Part shown: positions 1 through 8,886 of the stretch, in pieces
Numbering within the stretch: position 1 is the first letter of the stretch
Layout of the letters: each line of letters opens with the position of its first letter
NCBI GenBank assembly: GCA_016792865.1
Contig: JAEUMJ010000008.1
Span: 1 to 37,963 of the forward strand
DNA length: 37,963 nt
Source of the DNA: Hyphomicrobiales bacterium
Lineage (GTDB): Bacteria; Pseudomonadota; Alphaproteobacteria; Rhizobiales; Aestuariivirgaceae
Reading direction: 5' to 3'
The notes under the pieces: model-generated
What the model was told of the DNA's origin: nothing
Databases searched by the model: none
The model's input: only the letters and a program-made list of their open reading frames with translations
Translations under genes and position numbers: made by a program

Positions 1-12
1 TACTGGGCCGTG

Positions 13-816
13 TTACTGGGCCGCAGGCGCCCCGAAGTGGGCGAAGTAGCGCGGATTGATGGCCGCGACGGGCAGCAGGATCAGGACATCGGTTGAATTG
101 AAGTCGTGGTCGATCACCGCGCCCTCGCCCACATGACAGCCAAGGCGCACGTAGCCCTTGATCAGGGGCGGGAGTGCACGCATGGCGGTGCGGGCGTCAA
201 TCGCATCGATGGGCTTGCGGCGCATCTCGACATAGCGTTCCGGCAGTGCCGCCACGCGCCAGTCAGCGGGCGCCGCAGCCTTGTGGGCGAGATAGGTCAG
301 CGCCTCGGCATGGGCGTCGGGATTGGTGCCGTCGAAACTGGCGCAGCCCATCATCACGTCGATCCGGTAGTCTCGCACATAGTTCCAGATGCCCTGCCAG
401 AGCAGTTCGGCGACGGGCTGGTCGCGCATGTCGGCGCGCACGCAGGAGCGCCCAAGCTCAAGGAAGGACAGCCCCTGCTTGCGTTCGAGCAGCGGCGCGA
501 GGTCATACTCCGCGGCCGTGTAGAAGCCGTTGGCCCGGTGCGCCGCGTCCTGTCGGATGAGGCGGTAGGTGCCCACGAGATCCCCGTCGCTGACAGCGAA
601 GGCCGGATCACCGGCATCGCCCTTGCGGACCACCATCAGGTGATCGCAGACATCGTCATAGCGGTCGCAGTCGTGGCCGTCGGCGCGTGCCGCCGACTGT
701 GCCGTGCCCTCTTCCATGAAGACGCGATGACGCAACCGCTGGGCCGCGGCCACATCTTCGGGTGAGTGGGCAAGACGTGCGGCAAAGCCGCCCTTTTCCG
801 CAAGGACTTGAACCAT
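13..816 (-). CDS. olsB: OlsB-like L-ornithine N-alpha-acyltransferase (GNAT-fold)
   Basis: This 267-residue protein looks like the acyl-ACP-dependent acyltransferases that make lyso-ornithine lipid, the first step of phosphorus-free ornithine lipid synthesis at the inner membrane. Family-like features are the early RLRHRVFMEEG segment (about residues 27-37), the CDRYDDVCDHLMV block (about 50-62), GTYRLIR (about 82-88), the FLELGRSCV core strand (about 118-126) and the LPPLIKGYVRLG stretch near the C-terminus. Length fits OlsB. The ATG at 816 is the natural start; only 43 bases separate it from the stop of the upstream histidine kinase gene on the same strand, so the two could be co-transcribed. 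A short dyad (821-833) lies just before the start. The wider family also includes hemolysin-like acyltransferases, so the ornithine substrate is inferred from motif pattern and lineage. Confidence 0.8.
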   Translation of the reverse strand: MVQVLAEKGGFAARLAHSPEDVAAAQRLRHRVFMEEGTAQSAARADGHDCDRYDDVCDHLMVVRKGDAGDPAFAVSDGDLVGTYRLIRQDAAHRANGFYTAAEYDLAPLLERKQGLSFLELGRSCVRADMRDQPVAELLWQGIWNYVRDYRIDVMMGCASFDGTNPDAHAEALTYLAHKAAAPADWRVAALPERYVEMRRKPIDAIDARTAMRALPPLIKGYVRLGCHVGEGAVIDHDFNSTDVLILLPVAAINPRYFAHFGAPAAQ

Positions 817-820
817 GACA

Positions 821-833
821 GGAGTATTACTCC
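821..833. promoter_or_regulatory. 13-base dyad just upstream of the olsB-like start
   Basis: GGAGTA-T-TACTCC is a perfect 6+1+6 inverted repeat ending five bases before the ATG on the minus strand. It could be a small operator or an RNA hairpin at the ribosome-binding region. No function is known to me; the call is descriptive. Confidence 0.3.
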
Positions 834-859
834 GAACCGTGACAACCGGGTAACGGAAA

Positions 860-2686
<1,827 letters not shown>

Positions 2687-3003
2687 GACGGAGGGGCTTT
2701 TATGCCGATAAGCATTGCCAAAGCGTGACCCGATCAAAACACGGTAAAGTTTCGATAAATATTGAAGAAATTGCATCTTCTTGGACCGCGACGGCGCCGC
2801 GTCCGAAGTGCCGGCCCGATCTGCGGATCGCCCCCGGACGTGGCGCCGGGACGGGCTCATCGCGGCTTGCGTCTCACGAAGTTGTGATCCTGCTCTCCGG
2901 CAATCCGGAGTCGTGGCGATCTCGTTAATCCCCTGTGGACAGCGGGCAGGGATACGGACAACCCGACACACCGCCCGGCCAATCAACCCAGAGGGAGATA
3001 CAG
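2687..3003. other. Divergent intergenic region between histidine kinase and fasciclin genes
   Basis: These 317 bases separate two divergent starts. The part next to the kinase (about 2725-2780) is clearly AT-rich compared with its surroundings and probably holds the kinase promoter. The rest is GC-rich, and I see no convincing -35/-10 pair, repeat or RNA gene. The kinase frame is open through here to 3019, so part of it could be coding if the kinase starts upstream of 2686. Confidence 0.5.
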
Positions 3004-3486
3004 ATGAAGAAGCTTGCACTGACGACTGCCGCGCTTTGCCTTGGAGCCGGCGTTGCCTCTGCCGCGAATGTCGTGGAAACGGCCTCGCAGGCAGGAACCT
3101 TCAAGACACTGCTTGCCGCCGCCCAGGCCGCGGGCCTTGCCGATGCATTGGCCACCACAAAGAACATCACCGTTTTTGCGCCTTCGGATGAAGCCTTTGC
3201 GAAGCTTCCGGCGGGCACGGTGGAAGGCCTTCTCAAGCCCGAAAACAAGGACAAGCTCGTTGCGGTCCTCACCTATCATGTCCTGCCGCGTGAACTGGCG
3301 TCCAACCAGTTGCTCTCCGGTCCCTTCCATGTGCGCACGCTGAAGTCATCCGGCGACCGCACGCTGGCGATCAGCAAGGGTGCGGGCGGCGTCACGGTTG
3401 ACAACGCCAAGGTGGTGAAGGCCGATATCGGCACCGACAACGGCATCATCCATGTGATCGATACGGTGCTCCTGCCCAGCAAGTAG
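3004..3486 (+). CDS. Secreted fasciclin (FAS1) domain protein
   Basis: A 160-residue protein with a typical Sec signal peptide: MKK, a hydrophobic core, and a likely signal peptidase I site after residues 18-20 (ASA, before ANVVE). The remainder is one FAS1 domain with the H1 box NITVFAPSDEAFAKLP (about residues 54-69), the YHVLP motif (about 92-96) and the H2 box NGIIHVIDTVLLP near the C-terminus. FAS1 proteins act outside the cytoplasmic membrane in adhesion or matrix contacts; the exact role here is unknown. The start at 3004 is preferred over upstream in-frame codons because GGGAG lies at a suitable distance and the signal peptide begins exactly there. It is a single-gene unit, convergent with comM. 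Confidence 0.88.
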   Translation: MKKLALTTAALCLGAGVASAANVVETASQAGTFKTLLAAAQAAGLADALATTKNITVFAPSDEAFAKLPAGTVEGLLKPENKDKLVAVLTYHVLPRELASNQLLSGPFHVRTLKSSGDRTLAISKGAGGVTVDNAKVVKADIGTDNGIIHVIDTVLLPSK

Positions 3487-3500
3487 AACGGGACGGTTGT

Positions 3501-3520
3501 GCGGGGCGCAACGGCCCCGC
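3501..3520. terminator. Hairpin between convergent fasciclin and comM genes
   Basis: GCGGGGC (3501-3507) pairs with GCCCCGC (3514-3520) around a 6-base loop, in the 36-base gap between two convergent stop codons. No T-run follows on either strand, so a bidirectional terminator role is only suggested by position. Confidence 0.4.
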
Positions 3521-3522
3521 CT

Positions 3523-5052
3523 TCACGCCGCGCGCAGGCTTGCCGCCTTCTGGCGGTAGCCCAGCGCCTCGGCAATATGGATGCGGGCAATGTCTTCCGC
3601 TCCGCCGAGATCGGCAATGGTGCGGGCAACCCGCAACACCCGATGATAGCCGCGGGCCGACAACTGTATCGCTTCGGCGGCGTCGCGAAGCAGGGCCGTG
3701 CCTGGCGCATCGAGCAAGGTGATCGCTTCCAGCACCTTGCCGTCGGCTTCGGCATTGGTGCGGAGTCCGGGCTTGCCCAGCGCCTGATAGCGCCGCGCCT
3801 GCACGGCGCGTGCGGCAGCCACTCGCGCAGCCACGTCGGCACTGGTTTCCTTGGCTGGCGGCAAGGCCAGGTCGGCGGCGCGGACCGCCTGCAACTCGAT
3901 CTGGATATCCATGCGGTCGAGCAGCGGCCCTGAAATGCGGGACTGGTAATCGGCGGCGCAACGCGGCCCCGAGCGGCACTGATGTCCGGGTTCACCCGCC
4001 ATGCCGCACTTGCAGGGATTCATGGCCGCAACAAGCTGGAAGCGGGCGGGATAGGTGAGGTGATGATTGGCCCGCGCCACCACCGTTGTGCCTGTTTCCA
4101 TGGGTTGCCGCAGGCTTTCCAGCACACGCGGCTGGAACTCCGGCAACTCATCGAGAAAGAGAACGCCATGATGGGCCAGGGCCATTTCGCCGGGGCGGGC
4201 CTTGAGGCCGCCGCCCACAAGCGCCGGCATGGAGGCGGAGTGGTGTGGCGCACGGAATGGCCGCGCCCGTGAGAGTTCACCGTCCTTCAGTTCGCCCGAC
4301 AGGGACGCGATCATCGACACGTCAAGCATTTCGCGCGGCTCCATGGGGGGAAGGATGGAGGGCAGGCGCTGCGCCAGCATGGACTTGCCCGCGCCCGGCG
4401 GCCCCACCATCAGCATGTGGTGGCCTCCTGCCGCCGCCACCTCAAGGGCACGCTTCGCCGCTTCCTGGCCCTTGATGTCGGACAGGTCCGGCAGGTCGGG
4501 TGCGCTGCCCCTGAGGCGGGGTTCCGGGCGGCGCAGCACCTGGGTCCCCTTTACGTGATTGAGCAGTTGAATGAGTGTCTCCGGCGCGATGATGCCCACG
4601 TCTTCTCCCGCCCATGCCGCCTCCGCCCCGGATGCCTTGGGACAGATGAGGCCAAGGCCGTTGGCATGTGCCGTCATCGCCGCAGGCAGTGCGCCGGAGA
4701 CGGGAAGCAGGCTGCCGTCGAGGGCAAGCTCACCCATCACCGCGTGGGCCTGCAGGAAGTCGGGCGGAATCACGCCCATGGCCGACAGCAGCGCCACCGC
4801 GATGGGCAGGTCGTAGTGGCTGCCCTCCTTGGGCAGGTCGGCGGGGGAAAGATTGACGACGAGACGCTTGCCCGGCAGGGCAAGACCGATGGCATGAAAG
4901 GCGGCCCGCACCCGTTCACGGCTTTCACCCACTGCCTTGTCGGGAAGCCCAACCAGAGTGAAGGCGGCCTGACCGGACACGAATTGCGCCTGGCAATCCA
5001 CGATCACGCCTTCCACGCCTTGAAAGGCGATGGTTGCCACCCGCGATGTCAT
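3523..5052 (-). CDS. comM: YifB/ComM family AAA+ ATPase (Mg-chelatase-like)
   Basis: A 509-residue full-length member of the ComM/YifB family, a hexameric AAA+ motor that in naturally transforming bacteria promotes branch migration during recombination of incoming DNA. The N-terminal Lon-protease-like (ChlI) domain spans about residues 1-170. The ATPase follows, with Walker A GPPGAGKS (217-224), Walker B VLFLDE (297-302) and a four-cysteine cluster (Cys347, 349, 359, 365) in an insertion typical of the family. The C-terminal Mg-chelatase helical region ends near residue 505. The ATG at 5052 begins the family-typical MTSRVATIAFQG. It lies 67 bases downstream of the Popeye-like gene on the same strand. 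Presence of comM does not by itself prove competence; it is widespread in non-transforming bacteria. Confidence 0.93.
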   Translation of the reverse strand: MTSRVATIAFQGVEGVIVDCQAQFVSGQAAFTLVGLPDKAVGESRERVRAAFHAIGLALPGKRLVVNLSPADLPKEGSHYDLPIAVALLSAMGVIPPDFLQAHAVMGELALDGSLLPVSGALPAAMTAHANGLGLICPKASGAEAAWAGEDVGIIAPETLIQLLNHVKGTQVLRRPEPRLRGSAPDLPDLSDIKGQEAAKRALEVAAAGGHHMLMVGPPGAGKSMLAQRLPSILPPMEPREMLDVSMIASLSGELKDGELSRARPFRAPHHSASMPALVGGGLKARPGEMALAHHGVLFLDELPEFQPRVLESLRQPMETGTTVVARANHHLTYPARFQLVAAMNPCKCGMAGEPGHQCRSGPRCAADYQSRISGPLLDRMDIQIELQAVRAADLALPPAKETSADVAARVAAARAVQARRYQALGKPGLRTNAEADGKVLEAITLLDAPGTALLRDAAEAIQLSARGYHRVLRVARTIADLGGAEDIARIHIAEALGYRQKAASLRAA

Positions 5053-5119
5053 GATGTCCGTGCGCCCTGTTGTTGCCGATCAAACCGTGAACATTCGGCA
5101 GTGCAATGCTATGCGCAAA

Positions 5120-5827
5120 TCAGAACCCTTGGCCTGATGTCCCCTGCGCCGCGGCCCGGCTCATCTCGCCCAGGAAGCCACTGGCGGCAATCTTGGCCGC
5201 CATCTTGCGGTTGAGCGCAAGGTTGAGGGCCGTGCCGAGATCCGGCTTCGCCTGCATCAGGTGTTTCAGGTCGCGCACATTCCAGACGAAATAGGGCGTG
5301 CCGGGCTCGATGGTCACCGTGGCGGAGGCAGGTTGCGACAGCAGGAAGGCGATCTCGCCGATGAAGGTGTCGGAGGGAATGACGGCGCGATTGCCCTTCT
5401 TCTCGATCTCGATCTCGCGGTCGAGAACGAAGTAAAGCTCGTCCAGCGGCTTGTCCTCGACGGTGATGGCCAGATGCGACACCGCAATCTGTTCGCGCGC
5501 CAGCGAAAGCAGCTTGCGGAACTGTCCCGGCGAAAGCTCCTTCAAGAGTCCGAAAAGCCGCCTCTCGCTGCGGCTGAGCCGGAAGTGCATGCGGTCCGAC
5601 ACGATGGCCGCGATCATGGCGGCATTGACCAGCATGAACATGGCACTCCAGAAGATGCCGCCCCACAGCGGCACCTCCGGGGCAAAATAGAAGTAGAGAA
5701 CGTAGATGATGTCGCCGAGAATGATCAGTGCACGGAGAATAAGCTGGTTGCGGAACAGGAATCCGGTCAGGTACAGGATTGCGCCGACATGGACGATGTT
5801 GTCACTGCTCAGGATATGGTCGGGCAT
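5120..5827 (-). CDS. Popeye-like membrane protein with cyclic-nucleotide-binding fold
   Basis: A 235-residue protein with three predicted membrane helices (about residues 11-25, 29-49, 55-76), a charged linker, and a cyclic-nucleotide-binding (CNB) beta-roll (about 110-215). This order, and details such as the helix ending VNAAMIAAIV, the linker with SRSERRLFGLL and SPGQFRKLL, and the tail TVTIEPGTPYFVWNVRDL, resemble the animal Popeye (POPDC) family, from memory. The phosphate-binding cassette keeps Gly157-Glu158 (FIGEIAF), but the usual phosphate-contacting Arg is lost: PASAT (166-170) replaces PRAAT. Cyclic nucleotide binding may therefore be altered or absent. There is no enzymatic output domain. 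The likely role is a membrane-tethered sensor or scaffold; the partner is unknown. The general label would be 'cyclic nucleotide-binding domain protein'. Confidence 0.8.
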   Translation of the reverse strand: MPDHILSSDNIVHVGAILYLTGFLFRNQLILRALIILGDIIYVLYFYFAPEVPLWGGIFWSAMFMLVNAAMIAAIVSDRMHFRLSRSERRLFGLLKELSPGQFRKLLSLAREQIAVSHLAITVEDKPLDELYFVLDREIEIEKKGNRAVIPSDTFIGEIAFLLSQPASATVTIEPGTPYFVWNVRDLKHLMQAKPDLGTALNLALNRKMAAKIAASGFLGEMSRAAAQGTSGQGF

Positions 5828-5887
5828 CGTCGTGCTTCCCCGGGAAGGGAAAAGGCTGTCACATGTCTCAGCCTGCGGTCAAGGCTC

Positions 5888-5912
5888 CCCCCGCCCGGCT
5901 TGCCGTCGGGGG
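5888..5912. terminator. GC-rich hairpin between HAD gene and Popeye-like gene
   Basis: CCCCCG (5888-5893) pairs with CGGGGG (5907-5912), and an inner CGGC/GCCG stem (5896-5899, 5902-5905) extends it. It lies just past the stop of the HAD gene, which is read leftwards. There is no T-run, so if it terminates transcription it does so weakly or with Rho. Confidence 0.35.
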
Positions 5913-5930
5913 AAGGCTCATTGCCCAACC

Positions 5931-6635
5931 TCATTCCGATCCCAGCCTTGCCACCACGTCGGCAACGCCGCGGATGTCATCGACGGCGAAGAAGCGCGGC
6001 GTGTCGGCAGGCACGTCCTCGTGTTCGTGCTCCCACAGGATGTCGAAGGGCACATAGACGCCATAGCCACCCGCCTCGATCATCGGCAGCACGTCGGAGC
6101 GCACTGAATTGCCTGCCATGAGCGTGTTGGCGACGCGCCCGCCATGGCGCGCGCAAAGCCTGCGGTAGGTTTCGGGCTTCTTGTCGGAAACGATCTCCAC
6201 CCCTTCAAAGAAATGGGCAAGGCCCGATGCCAGCACCTTGCGCTCCTGGTGATGCAGATCGCCCTTGGTGATGAGCAGCAGCCGATGCGAAGCGTGCAGC
6301 TTCTCCAGTGTTTCCGAGACATGGGGAAGAAGCTCGATGCCGTGATCCAGCATGGTGCGGCCCATCTTGATGAGTTTGGAAATGGTTGCCGCATCGACGG
6401 TGCCGCCGGTGATCTCGATGGCCGTCTCGATCATCGAGAGCGTGAAGCTCTTCACGCCATAGCCGTAGAGGCCGATGTTGCGTTGCTCGGCCTGGGCCAG
6501 CCGCCGCGCTCCGTCTTCCGGCGGCAGCACATGGGAGAACATGTTGCCGAACGCCTTCTCCGCCTCATTGTAGTGGATGAGGTTGTGCCAGAGCGTGTCG
6601 TCGGCATCGAAGGCGATGATGTCGAGCCTGCTCAC
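5931..6635 (-). CDS. HAD-superfamily hydrolase (phosphatase) coupled to gshB
   Basis: A 234-residue haloacid-dehalogenase-fold protein. Motif I is FDADDTLW (residues 9-16), with the nucleophile Asp and the Asp two residues later that acts as acid/base in phosphatases; motif II is LLITKGD; the motif III Lys lies in DKKPE; motif IV is [11 protein letters not shown]. The helical region between motifs I and II is a C1-type cap. The substrate cannot be told from sequence. The start codon is GTG at 6635, overlapping the gshB stop by four bases (GTGA), so translation is probably coupled to glutathione synthase. It is the last gene of the minus-strand block. A link to glutathione metabolism or phosphometabolite repair is suggested only by position. 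Confidence 0.85.
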   Translation of the reverse strand: MSRLDIIAFDADDTLWHNLIHYNEAEKAFGNMFSHVLPPEDGARRLAQAEQRNIGLYGYGVKSFTLSMIETAIEITGGTVDAATISKLIKMGRTMLDHGIELLPHVSETLEKLHASHRLLLITKGDLHHQERKVLASGLAHFFEGVEIVSDKKPETYRRLCARHGGRVANTLMAGNSVRSDVLPMIEAGGYGVYVPFDILWEHEHEDVPADTPRFFAVDDIRGVADVVARLGSE

Positions 6636-7570
6636 CGCCGGGCCTCGATGGCATCCCAGATCAGCGCCGCAATGTCCTCGCCGCCGAAGCGCTTCACCTG
6701 CCGGATGCCGGTGGGCGAGGTGACGTTGATCTCGGTCATGTAGTCGCCGATCACGTCGATGCCGGTGAAGATCAGGCCCCGCCGCTTCAGTTCCGGCCCC
6801 AGCGCCTCGCAGATTTCGTGCTCGCGCCTGGTGATGCCGGTGGGAACGGCCTTTCCGCCCGCATGCATGTTGGAGCGGTGGTCATGTTCGGCGGGCACGC
6901 GATTGATGGCGCCGGCCACCTTGCCGTCCACGAGGATGATGCGCTTGTCGCCGTTGCGCACCTCCGGAAGGTAGCGTTGCGCAATGATCGGCTCCTTGAA
7001 CAGCTGCCCGAACATTTCGAGCAGCGAGGAGAAATTCTGGTCGCCCTCGTGGGTCTTGAAGATCCCGGCTCCGCCATTGCCGTAGAGCGGCTTCAGGATG
7101 ATGTCGCCATGGGCGCGGCGGAAGGCATCCAGCTCGTTCCAGTCGCGGGTGATGAGGGTGGGCGGCATGAACTCGGCGAAGCGCAGGATGAAGAGTTTTT
7201 CGGGCGCGTTGCGGACTTCCGCCGGATCATTCACGACGAGTGTGCGGGGGTGGATCTGTTCCAGCAGGTGAGTGGCGGTGATGTAGCCCATGTCGAAGGG
7301 CGGATCCTGCCGCATCAGAATGACATCGGTGGAGGCAAGGTCGATGGTGCGCCGTTCACCCAGCGCGGCGTGGTTGCCCTTCTCGTCGCGGACCGTCACG
7401 GGTTCACCCGCCGCAAACAGCGAGTTGTCGCGCCAGGCGAGGCCGTTCACATGATAATGGAAAAGGCTGTGGCCCCGGCGCTGGGCTTCCAGCATCAGGG
7501 CGAAGGTGGAATCTCCCGAAATGTCGATTGTGCTGATCGGGTCCATCTGGACCGCAACGGAAAGTCCCAT
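6632..7570 (-). CDS. gshB: Glutathione synthetase
   Basis: A 312-residue ATP-grasp enzyme that joins gamma-glutamylcysteine and glycine to form glutathione in the cytosol. Family features are the N-terminal [25 protein letters not shown], the [12 protein letters not shown] segment (about residues 86-97), LVVNDP, the ATP-grasp core [16 protein letters not shown] (about 156-171), IAQRYLPEV...GDKRI, HAGGKA and the metal-site region [20 protein letters not shown]. Length matches GshB (about 315). The ATG at 7570 lies three bases after the yraN stop, and the gene overlaps the HAD gene by four bases. The rsmI-yraN-gshB order recurs in alphaproteobacteria, as I recall. gshA is not in the window. Confidence 0.96.
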   Translation of the reverse strand: MGLSVAVQMDPISTIDISGDSTFALMLEAQRRGHSLFHYHVNGLAWRDNSLFAAGEPVTVRDEKGNHAALGERRTIDLASTDVILMRQDPPFDMGYITATHLLEQIHPRTLVVNDPAEVRNAPEKLFILRFAEFMPPTLITRDWNELDAFRRAHGDIILKPLYGNGGAGIFKTHEGDQNFSSLLEMFGQLFKEPIIAQRYLPEVRNGDKRIILVDGKVAGAINRVPAEHDHRSNMHAGGKAVPTGITRREHEICEALGPELKRRGLIFTGIDVIGDYMTEINVTSPTGIRQVKRFGGEDIAALIWDAIEARR

Positions 7571-7573
7571 GGT

Positions 7574-7936
7574 TCAGCGGTCTCCGTAGAAGGCGTTTTC
7601 GATGTGGATGGGGCGAAGGTTAGAAGAGACGGTGACGATGTCAAACCGGCAATGGCCGGAGGCCGCGCGGGCATCGCGGGCCATCCAGGCGGCTGCCGCG
7701 GCGCTGATCCGCTTCGATTGCCGGGTCGTGACGGCGAAGACGGCGGCATCGTGCGAGTGGCGGGCCTTCACCTCGACGAAGGCGGTGGTGCTGCCCTTGC
7801 GCATGACCAGATCGATCTCTCCGGAGCCGCACTTGAATCGGCGGGCCAGCAACCGGTAGCCCTTGAGGCGGAGGAACCACAGCGCCACCGTTTCGGCCAG
7901 GTGGCCGCGCCGTTCCGCCCTCTGCCGCGCCTTCAA
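7574..7936 (-). CDS. yraN: YraN family (UPF0102) nuclease-like protein
   Basis: A 120-residue UPF0102 protein with an endonuclease-like PD-(D/E)XK core: GEIDLVMRKG (about residues 39-48) and AFVEVKAR (about 52-59), giving the Glu/Asp...Glu-x-Lys pattern. The biochemical function of the family is unproven. It is usually encoded beside rsmI, as here. The only start giving the family length is TTG at 7936, which overlaps the rsmI stop in TTGA. The weak start may keep its level low and dependent on rsmI translation. gshB follows after three bases. Confidence 0.9.
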   Translation of the reverse strand: MKARQRAERRGHLAETVALWFLRLKGYRLLARRFKCGSGEIDLVMRKGSTTAFVEVKARHSHDAAVFAVTTRQSKRISAAAAAWMARDARAASGHCRFDIVTVSSNLRPIHIENAFYGDR

Positions 7937-8826
7937 GGCCGCGTGCCCTTGATCTTGAGGATGCGGGCGAAGGCCTCGTCGCGCGGCAGCCCGGTGAGCC
8001 GTGCCACCTGTTGCGCCGCCTTGCCAGCGGGCAGGCCGGCCGCCGCATCGGCGATGATGCGGGCGATCTGTGCGTCATCGAGCGCGTCCTGCGTGGCGGG
8101 TTTCCCTGCAATCACCACGACGCATTCGCCCTTGATTGTTGCGCGGGCGGAAAGGGTTTCCAGCACGGCGGTGGCAGTGCCGCGCAGGATTTCCTCATGC
8201 AGCTTGGTGAGTTCGCGGGCCACCGCGATGGGGCGGGCAGGATCCCGCGCGGCAATGTCGGCAACGCAATCGCGGAGGCGGTGGGGGCTTTCATAGGCAA
8301 TGACGGTGTGGCTTGCCTCCATCAGGTCATCGAGCACGCGGCGGCGCTCGCCGTCAGCGGAAGGAAGGAAACCCGCAAAGCGGAAACTGTCGGTTGCGAG
8401 CCCTGAAAGCTGGAGGGCAGCAAGCACCGCATTGGCTCCCGGCAGCGAGGTGACGCGCAGCCCCGCATCCGCACATGCCCGGACAAGGCGATAGCCGGGA
8501 TCGGAGATGAGCGGCATTCCGGCATCGCTCACCAGCGCCAGGGCCTTGCCGCTTTCGATCTCTGCCACCAGTCCCGGCACAAGGGCCGCTTCATTGTGGT
8601 CGTGCAGCGCCTTCAGCGGAACGCGCAGGCCGAAGCGTTCCATCAGGCGCAGCGTGATCCGCGTGTCTTCACAATAAATGGTGTCGGCAGCGGCAAGGGT
8701 TTCCAGCGCCCGCAGGGTCACGTCGCCCAGGTTGCCGATGGGCGTGGCCACAAGATAAAGCCCCGCTTCGAGCGAAGGCGCCTCGAAGGCGTTGGCGCCG
8801 ATATGGAACCGCCGTTCCGCCATCAT
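7933..8826 (-). CDS. rsmI: 16S rRNA (cytidine-1402-2'-O)-methyltransferase
   Basis: RsmI uses S-adenosylmethionine to 2'-O-methylate C1402 in the decoding centre of 16S rRNA. The 297-residue protein has the tetrapyrrole-methylase fold: GLYLVATPIGNLGDVTLRA (about residues 21-39), IYCEDTRITLRLMERFG, LVSDAGMPLISDPGYRLV (about 98-115), LPGANAVLAALQLSGL, FRFAGFLP, TVIAYESPHRL and ARELTKLHEE. Two ATG codons (8826 and 8823) open the frame and either could be used. The stop overlaps the TTG start of yraN. xylB ends 60 bases upstream on the same strand. Confidence 0.96.
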   Translation of the reverse strand: MMAERRFHIGANAFEAPSLEAGLYLVATPIGNLGDVTLRALETLAAADTIYCEDTRITLRLMERFGLRVPLKALHDHNEAALVPGLVAEIESGKALALVSDAGMPLISDPGYRLVRACADAGLRVTSLPGANAVLAALQLSGLATDSFRFAGFLPSADGERRRVLDDLMEASHTVIAYESPHRLRDCVADIAARDPARPIAVARELTKLHEEILRGTATAVLETLSARATIKGECVVVIAGKPATQDALDDAQIARIIADAAAGLPAGKAAQQVARLTGLPRDEAFARILKIKGTRP

Positions 8827-8886
8827 GGTCCATTCCGTTGGTTTCGCGTTGGGTGGGGCATAGAAGGGCAGGTGTCCCGGCGCAAG

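Noticed and set aside
811-825. Single CTGTCAT (half of a Pho box) overlapping the olsB-like ATG
   Set aside because: A Pho box needs two 11-base-spaced repeats; the upstream partner matches only 4 of 7 bases.
2687-3019. N-terminal extension of the histidine kinase to 3019
   Set aside because: The 111 extra residues are low-complexity Arg/Ser/Pro with no membrane or sensory features; kept as an alternative only.
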